Source: Caprella mutica
Taxonomy: Eukaryota > Arthropoda > Malacostraca > Amphipoda > Caprellidae
Assembly (NCBI GenBank): GCA_947561585.1
Contig: CANNZV010000271.1
Span: 1-64,000, forward strand
Length of the DNA: 64,000 bases
Direction of reading: 5' to 3'
Shown here piece after piece: positions 57,189 to 64,000 of the stretch. Position 1 is the first letter of the stretch. Each line of letters opens with the position of its first letter. The position numbers were made by a program, and so were the translations under genes. Under the pieces are notes generated by a model. It was given only the letters and a program-made list of their open reading frames with translations, was not told the DNA's origin and did no database searches.

Positions 57189-58187
57189 GGCCAGCCATAC
57201 ACTATGATGCCCACATGACAGGTACGCATATATAGTCGCGCATGTCATGTTCAACTGCTAGTGAGTGGCGGGAAAAACTATCCTTTCATGCGATCTGCCA
57301 ACTGATGATAATTCGATTAGTTCTACATGACAGGTGAGTAAAACTGTTGTGTGAGTGGCGGTTATCTGAACAGGTCTCAGTTATTACAACTATTGTACTT
57401 TCCCGTTGCAATAATAATAAAAAATATTATATACAAATATTTTATTAAAAATATATATTAAAAATATATATAAAAATGTATAAAAAATATATATATTAAA
57501 TAAATACATACCTACCTACCTATGAAAATATATTGGGGGAGTATAATTGTCACGCGCGTTTGAGTGATCTGCGACATTGACCAATTTCACTGCGCGATCT
57601 ACTGATCAATAGTTTGCACAGCAATCGATCGATAGTGCAACCATCGATCGATTGCTGCCCGTTCGAATGATATGATTTTTTTAGTTTGTACATCAAATTG
57701 ACTCATTTTATCGTGGATATCAATCGATAGCGCAACCATCGATCAATTTCTGCGCGTTCGAATGATCGGATTTTCTTAGTTCATGCATTTAATTATTTGT
57801 TTTATTTTTGCTGCAAAAATATTGTCTTTTTAAATAAGTTTTCTACATTTAATAAAGCAAACATCAGTCGATTGTTGCACGTTTGAATGATAAGGCATTT
57901 GTTAGTTTATCCATCTAATATTTACATTTAATAGAGCAACCATCGATTGATGGTTGCTCTATTAAATAAATAAGAAAAATACAATAAAAATATATACATG
58001 TATATAGCTAGGTATATTTTTAAATAAGTATACATATACGTATATAAAATATGGAAAATCCATGGCGAACTGACGAAATGACAGGTAGGCATGTACAGTG
58101 AGTGTGCTCCTCAGGTAACAGGTGCAGCAGCTAGTCGTACCTACTCATGAGTACATGTCATGTGGACATGCTAGTGTATGGCCGGCC
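57189..58187. mobile_element. PIF/Harbinger-like non-autonomous element
   Basis: 999 bp flanked by TTA on both sides (57186-57188 and 58188-58190). The ends are about 35-base inverted repeats: GGCCAGCCATACACTA...CCACATGACAGGTAC and, reversed, GGCCGGCCATACACTA...CCACATGACATGTAC. A GGC start with a TTA/TAA target is typical of PIF/Harbinger. The interior has three or four diverged copies of GCAACCATCGATCGATT...GTTCGAATGAT and a perfect 42-base hairpin, and lacks a transposase. Confidence 0.78.
57926..57967. repeat. Near-perfect 42-base hairpin
   Basis: Arms of 19 bases, ATTTAATAGAGCAACCATC and its complement, around a GATT loop. It lies inside the Harbinger-like element, in one of the CCATCGAT repeats. 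Confidence 0.9.
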
Positions 58188-58324
58188 TTAGAGACAACCA
58201 AAGATACAAAAAATAACTACCGTTTCAATGTTTAGCCAAAATTAGAAGGTAAATTTCATGCCTTCAATAACTGATGAGAATATTGATATTGATTGGAACT
58301 GCGGGAACAGTGTAGGATTTAATA

Positions 58325-59502
58325 CAGGGTAGCGCAAAAAAAAGTAAACCCATTTTTAGATTAGTTCATTTCACAAGCTATTGAAGTTAGAATTTTTCTA
58401 CGAACACAGTTTTCTTTGTAAAGTTTTCCTGCGTCTTTCATGATTTTCTGTTAATTTTACGACTACAAATTATTGAACATCCTTCATCGAATTGAAAACA
58501 CATAAATAGAAAGGGCTTGAGCGAGGACGAAAAACACAAAAAATAGTTCAGAATATTTATAATTTATTTCCATATGTTAGAAGTAAAAATCAAAAATGAT
58601 ATTTTCATTCAATTACGTTTTGTTTATCGACTATTTCATTCATGGAAATACTTTTTCATCACCAATCAAGATGTATTCTCAAAAACGAGCATTTCTTTGC
58701 AGAAACTATCTTGAAGAATTTAGACTGCGGTAAATCAGTTCTAATAGTTCGAGCCTCAAATGCTTTTTGAATGGATGATACTTCACATCGTGTTTAACAA
58801 TTCGGTGAAATATTGTCTAATCTAATTCATTCCTTTTGATTGATGTGTTTGAATTATCAACGAATTGTTCACGAATAAAATGTAGGTTTTTATATGTTCG
58901 TTTTGTTTTTCTGCGACCTAATCGTTTTTTGTTCAATATAAAGAGGTTTCTTCAGTTTTGAATATATTAAAGTAAGTCAATATAGTTTTATAATTGGTGA
59001 AATTATTTCCTGAAAGTTATGTTCAAATTGAAGTTGAATATGTTTAAAGCTTTCAGTGTTTAAATAACTGGTCACAACAAAAACTATGTTCTTTAAGAAA
59101 CTGTATCTTGAGTGTTCGAAAGAAAAATTAACGACGAATTGATTATATTGAAGATAACAATTTTGTATCAAACTGCAAATTTCTAACGATGATTAAGGTT
59201 TCAATTGTGCATCATTTGTTACAAAGAATATGATATTTCAATTTTTTACATCCATTTGAAATGAATATTATACCTATTGTGATTTTTTTCGTATATTTCA
59301 TCCTCGCGAAAAAAATCTTTTTTAATTACCTTCTTCTAATACGCAGCAGGATGTTTAATTTTTGTCTTCCCGTTAATAAGTTTTCAAGATAGATGCAAAA
59401 AAAGTAATGGAATAAAATAATGTTTTTAAAAAACTGCTAGCTTTAAAAGTTTGGAAAATAAACTAGTTTGAGAGTGGGTTTCATTTTTTTAGCGCCACCA
59501 TG
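58325..59502 (-). mobile_element. Decayed mariner-like element
   Basis: Ends CAGGGTAGCGCAAAAAAAAG (58325) and, reversed, CATGGTGGCGCTAAAAAAAT (59502), with AAACCCA following in both. TA lies on each side (58323-58324 and 59503-59504). 1,178 bp, and the transposase inside is broken. Different family from the maT copy at 50617. Confidence 0.75.
58660..59171 (-). pseudogene. Broken mariner-like transposase (DUF4817-type N-terminus)
   Basis: The first open part (59171-58977, minus strand) contains FVVTSYLNTESFKHIQLQFE, which fits the N-terminal helix-turn-helix of the DUF4817 type found in many insect mariner-like proteins (pattern F.V..Y..T.S....Q..F). After a stop and frame change come LGRRKTKRTYKNLHFIREQ, NTSIKRNE, TIFHRIVKHDVKYHPFK and LELLELIYRSLNS. 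These match the second DNA-binding unit and linker (GRPRTARTxENIxxVRE...HPYKxQ..QEL). The catalytic domain was not found in the remaining 300 bases. Dead; family call by motif pattern. Confidence 0.65.
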
Positions 59503-59504
59503 TA

Positions 59505-61245
59505 TTGCAGCAGCGGTAATTTTACCAGAAATTTTAGTAGTATTCAAACTAACTTAACATCACTATTAACGAATATCAGTCGTTTTAAAGTTTTGCAGAA
59601 ATTTAGGGCGCTTTTCACGTTATTCAGATTACTATTTCTAACCTTTCCATCTATCTGAGGTGCAAGTCATCGTCATCCACCAATTGATCTGATGAACCAT
59701 TTACAGTTTTCCAATGATCTCAAAATCATTTTGATGGAGTACACATAACCCAAAATTAAAGAGAAAGGGCAATCAAGATGGAATAGAGATGCATGTTATA
59801 TCCAATTCTAGAGAACATGGAGAGTGAAAAGATGGTGGTGTAGTCATTGTGTCACCTTTATAATCATTTCGCTGTGCCCCCCACCCTTCCCCATGCGCAA
59901 GAATCTCACATCTTTCTTCTTATTTTCAATAAAAATATTTCACACTAGAGTAAATAAATTATTCACGTGGCTGGCAAGTATATATTAGTCATCACTTCTC
60001 ATACAACATGATATATGAAATGTATTATTTATTTATACAAAAGGTATTCATTTTTGAATAGCATACCGAATCAATCAATATACATAACATATTGCGTTAA
60101 ACATTCTTCCTTGTCTTATATATAATGTATTTTCCATTTATATTGAGTTCTGCATTGCAATAACCGAAAGAAAACATCTCCCATTTTAGTTTAAAATGAT
60201 ATCTTTGTGAGGTATTTACACATTCCACAGTTCATGCAATTGTTATAACAAAATACATTGAAATGAGATATATAAAGCTGTGAAAACATCAAATTACTTT
60301 CTATTGTGAGTATAGTTGAAAGTTTGGTAAAATATATAACAAAATGGAAATAAAACTTAGAAGTATTTTGTAATAGTATATTATAAACACAATTTTATTA
60401 TTATTTTGATATATTATTGAATAATATAACAAATTTTATGCATGACATATTTTGAATATATTTTTAATAATAGTCAAATACATATTTTACTTTAATGCTT
60501 TATATTACTATTGTATTTCTTATTCCAGTAATGAAAGATGGTCTTTACAAATATACAATACAAAGATAATGGTTTTTATTGGAGGATTTCATAAGGATTT
60601 TTATGTTATATGATATGCGTAAATCAGAAAAAAACTTCAATTATCGGATAGTACCACATTTTCGATCATATAATTAAAATATATATTAAGTAACATTTTA
60701 AACCCTAATTTTAAATAATAGATATCCTTTCCTGATCGGTTTTACTGAAATGTTCAATAACTCAGAACTACCCCCATCGTTCAATACGTGAAAGTAGTTT
60801 GTATTATATCAAACAAAGGAGGCTCTAAATTTGTACTTATTATTGTTCTGTTCATTACATCGCAGTAACAACAATAACATAGCAGTAACAAAAATCATCA
60901 ATATCATCAATATCCATTAGAATATGAATATCACATCAGAAGTGTGTTAAACTTTGCATGAAGTTTGCTCCACAAGAAGCAGTTTTGCATATATAATCAT
61001 TGCTCGTGAATATTAGTTCAAATGTAAAACTTTAGCCTGTGCATATAACTCACAAACTTATTTGTACGATTGTCTTTGCAGAACTGGCACAGAAAATGTA
61101 ACCGCATGGGAATATATTATTCAAACTAGAACAGCCTACCGTCAAAAATGACAGCATTTTAGAATATCAATGTTATGGACTCTGATAGAAGTTCAATATA
61201 TATTATTTTACGGGAGGAACATTATATAGTTTATGTTATAAATAT
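59505..61245. other. Intergenic, no gene seen
   Basis: AT-rich. No supported feature. Confidence 0.5.
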
Positions 61246-61249
61246 AATC

Positions 61250-61715
61250 CCAAGAGAAAATAGGAGCAGGTTTGAGGCAGTGATTAAGCCAATCGGTGAA
61301 TGCATCACGGCAGTCAAAAGCAGCGGGAGCGAAGCGTGGTAGCCAAACTTTCTGTTTTGAGGGCTAATTCTACTCCGGCGTAGTTGCGCAGAACAACTCT
61401 GGGTACCTGCTCCTATTTACCTAGCGCGCTTCCGAACTGTGGATGCGCAGCCCTTAGCCACGACTGTGATATTATATTACTATCATAGCAGTTTTGGCTA
61501 AGGGTCACGTATCCGCAGTTAGGCAGCGCGCGAGGCAAATTGGAGCATGTGCCAAGAGCAGTTCTGTGTAGTTACTCTGGAGTGGAATTAGCCCCATAGC
61601 GGTCAGTTTGGCACCCACGCTGCGCTCTCGCTGCTCCCTGGCTGCCGTAATGACTGCCTCGATCGGTTTAACTGTTGCCTTGAACCTGGTCCTATTTTCA
61701 AATGGGATAGCTGGC
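61250..61715. repeat. 460-bp GC-rich foldback (inverted repeat)
   Basis: Arms 61252-61478 and 61484-61712 are imperfect inverses over about 220 bases. Examples: GAAAATAGGAGCAGGTTTGA with the reverse of the right arm GAAAATAGGACCAGGTTCAA, and CCCTTAGCC...GGCTAAGGG at the centre around ATTATATTACT. It is much richer in GC than its flanks. A 71-codon minus frame (61505-61720) lies within one arm and is not a gene by any feature I can see. Probably a foldback transposon or head-to-head pair of a short element. Confidence 0.8.
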
Positions 61716-61720
61716 CCCAC

Positions 61721-63180
61721 TTTCTCTCAAATATTTTCTTTACTTAATATGGTTTAATTTAATTATTATAATCATTTTTTGAACTGATGTTAGAATAATT
61801 TCGTATGCATGCTACCAGCTGCATTAGGGTATGTTACCTCAATTCAATGATTAGTTTAACCTTATAATAAGATGTTATTAGCAATTTATTAATATATTTT
61901 TTACATTAAAAAAAATATTATTAATTGGTAATTGAGTTGCACATTTTTTAAATACGTATTGATAACTGATATACTAGAGGTTATTTCATATTTTTAAATA
62001 TAATTTTGATCATTTTGAAAAGTTATGAGGTGAAATTGATATTATCAACATTGTGGTATTCATTAGCGGTGTAGAGTGGATAAATTGCATCGGTTGTTAG
62101 ATTATCTGCACAACAAACAAAGATGGAGTGGTTCAGTTTGAGCTTACAAAAAGCAATCTGATGTAGAACAGATCAGAAGTTATGGGGAGAAGAAGAATTA
62201 TTTATATTATATAGATATATGTACAATATACAATAGACAACTAGTTTATGATGAAACCGTATATTGTAAATATACGTAAAAGTGACTTTTATGAGATGTT
62301 TTATTATATGATAATAAAATTATTACAACGAAGGTATCAAATTTCATATACTTTTGTTGTTAATGTATACTCGATATTATGTATTTAAAAAATGTAATCG
62401 GGTGATATTCAGGCTGTTTACAGTTACAACTGCTAATGATATTGTTGATATTCAAAGGTCAGGTTTGATGATCTTTATTATAATCCTGTATATTTAATTT
62501 ATAAATATCAGAAGCGATGCTTGATTGTAATTTAGCACACTGAAGAAAGTTGGATGCATACAGATAAAAATAGATTCAGACTATAAAATTAAATATCACT
62601 ATAAATTTCACAGATCGAATATTTATATGATTATAATCATTAATTAAAATCATATCATACTGAATTTTTTTTTTCATTTAGTTGTATGAATTGATTTATA
62701 TATTTATCAAGCTCAAAACGAACGAGTAACGGTAGTTCTAGTAAATAACAGTTATATAATTGGTATTAAATTCCAATAGTCTCACACAATACAGAGAATC
62801 TAAACAGTATGAACATCAAAGGTAACCCGAATTAAAATAACTATTGTACCATTTTGTTATAAAAATGAAAGCAAAGTTTCCCTAAAATGTAAGATTATCA
62901 GTTAAACTCGTGATTTTTTTTATGTCCATATAAATTGTATAATCACCTTTAGTCGTTCACTTATATGTGACTACCCAACTCTCCATTCTACAATCTGTAT
63001 CTCAACTTTTGTTAGATGTTTTACTCTAAGAAGATTAGATAGACTCTACTTTGGTGAATAATTACCATCAATTGACACAAAAGATCAAGTTGATAATTTG
63101 AAGTCGTTCATCCTTTTCTGCAATTGTCGTCAGAGATTATTGATGACAGAACTTCTTTTTAGTACCGAAGGAAAATTTTT
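61721..63180. other. Intergenic, no gene seen
   Basis: AT-rich. GACTACCCAACTCTCC at 62969 resembles the ACCCAACT word of the 10-kb element but has no partner. Confidence 0.45.
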
Positions 63181-63184
63181 GTTT

Positions 63185-63358
63185 GATCATAAAAGATTAG
63201 GCGGAGAAAGAGAGACAATTTTTGTTGGCTATAGGATATTAAATGAGAACAGTGACAATTCTGGTGCGGCCATAAAAGATTGAATGGGAATAGAGACAAT
63301 TCTGGTGTGGCCTAAGAAGATTCAGAGGGGAGAGAGATTCTTGTTTGGGTTGGTCCGT
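63185..63358 (+). repeat. About 43-bp degenerate tandem repeat
   Basis: Four diverged units: GATT..GGGGAGA...GAGACAATTCTGGTGTGGCC. The 61-codon frame from 63098 crosses it and is a by-product. Confidence 0.65.
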
Positions 63359-64000
63359 ACAGTTAATTGAAAAGGTTCTATCCTAAAAAGAGAACAAGGT
63401 TATGGTTGGACAATTAAAGGTTAGCTGATAATCAGAGGTTAAGTTGTGGTCGGGACATATAACGATAAATTGATTCAAAATTAAATCCTTTATGGCCTTA
63501 TTATAAATTTTCCTATACCGAAGATAATTTTTTTCAATAATTATAATTTTAAACACCTCTAGTTGAGAGGGTTTAATAAATTTTTGTTCAGTAAATTCAA
63601 ATTTATGTCATTAGGAAATCTAATTGTTTTATATGATAGGTAATAGAGTTTGAAATATACCTTGAAACAATTTCATTATTCATTTGAGATATTAATAAAA
63701 CAGTTAGTAGAACATTTACATTAAATATTCTTATGAAGTTTTAAAGATTTGTAACTTTGTCATGGTATACATCATACACATTAGACGATAACAGATTTAT
63801 TTCTTTACTAAATATTGCTGTGATTTTTAGTTAAATTGAGAAAAAAATTTATTTGATATGTTGGCTGCTAAATCCATTTTGATTCATTGACTAAGTGTGC
63901 AAGTGATCAATATAATTATAAGTGAGTATTGATGCTATCTTAAAACAAATATTATTGCAAATTGTAATAAATAAAAAATATCACTCTCTAATTATAAATA
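63359..64000. other. Intergenic, no gene seen
   Basis: AT-rich sequence to the end of the window. Nothing recognised. Confidence 0.5.

Noticed and set aside
61505..61720. 71-codon minus-strand frame
   Set aside because: Contained in one arm of the 460-bp foldback; openness follows from GC-richness, and the other arm is not open in the matching frame.

Overview
The window looks like 64 kb of AT-rich nuclear DNA from an insect, possibly a hemipteran (a weak inference). The reasons are split short coding exons with GT/AG borders, metazoan retroelements and DNA transposons, long minisatellites, and no operons or ribosome binding sites. Most of it is transposon- and satellite-derived, and conserved host genes are absent.

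Layout. 1-8.3 kb is a C/G-rich dispersed element present in several rearranged pieces, plus a 3.5-kb palindromic minisatellite. 8.9-16.2 kb holds hairpins, a dead Tc1/mariner fragment, a 22-bp minisatellite, a short multi-exon candidate gene on the minus strand (14057-14754) and a 120-bp tandem repeat. 17.8-31.0 kb is a 1.73-kb tandem duplication whose first copy is split by a 10,091-bp insertion (18218-28308). That insertion has 33-bp terminal inverted repeats, AATT on both sides, hairpin arrays at both ends and about ten minisatellites inside, but no transposase. The second copy of the duplication (AATT at 29647-29650) is the matching empty site, so the insertion borders can be read directly. 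32.7-34.9 kb has a TTAA-flanked foldback element and a second foldback element with inverted minisatellite ends and a 10-bp direct repeat. 38.1-39.0 kb is a head-to-head pair of Penelope-like fragments. 41.5-43.8 kb has exons of one or two small genes, one with a signal peptide and cysteine-rich exons. 45.3-49.9 kb is a nearly intact CR1-group LINE with both ORFs open. 50.6-51.9 kb is an intact DD37D (maT-type) mariner with perfect ends. 53.0-53.4 kb is a 65-codon gene with a TATA box and a one-base frameshift. 57.2-59.5 kb is a Harbinger-like non-autonomous element followed by a decayed mariner relic. 61.25-61.7 kb is a 460-bp foldback.

The only long intact coding regions are the LINE ORF1 and ORF2 and the maT transposase. 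The LINE ORF2 could in principle mobilise other copies of its family, and the maT transposase could mobilise its own family, but neither matches the ends of the 10-kb element. Host-type coding potential is limited to short exon sets, whose joints are inferred from splice signals and reading phase. No search or alignment program was run; all family calls come from motifs read by eye.
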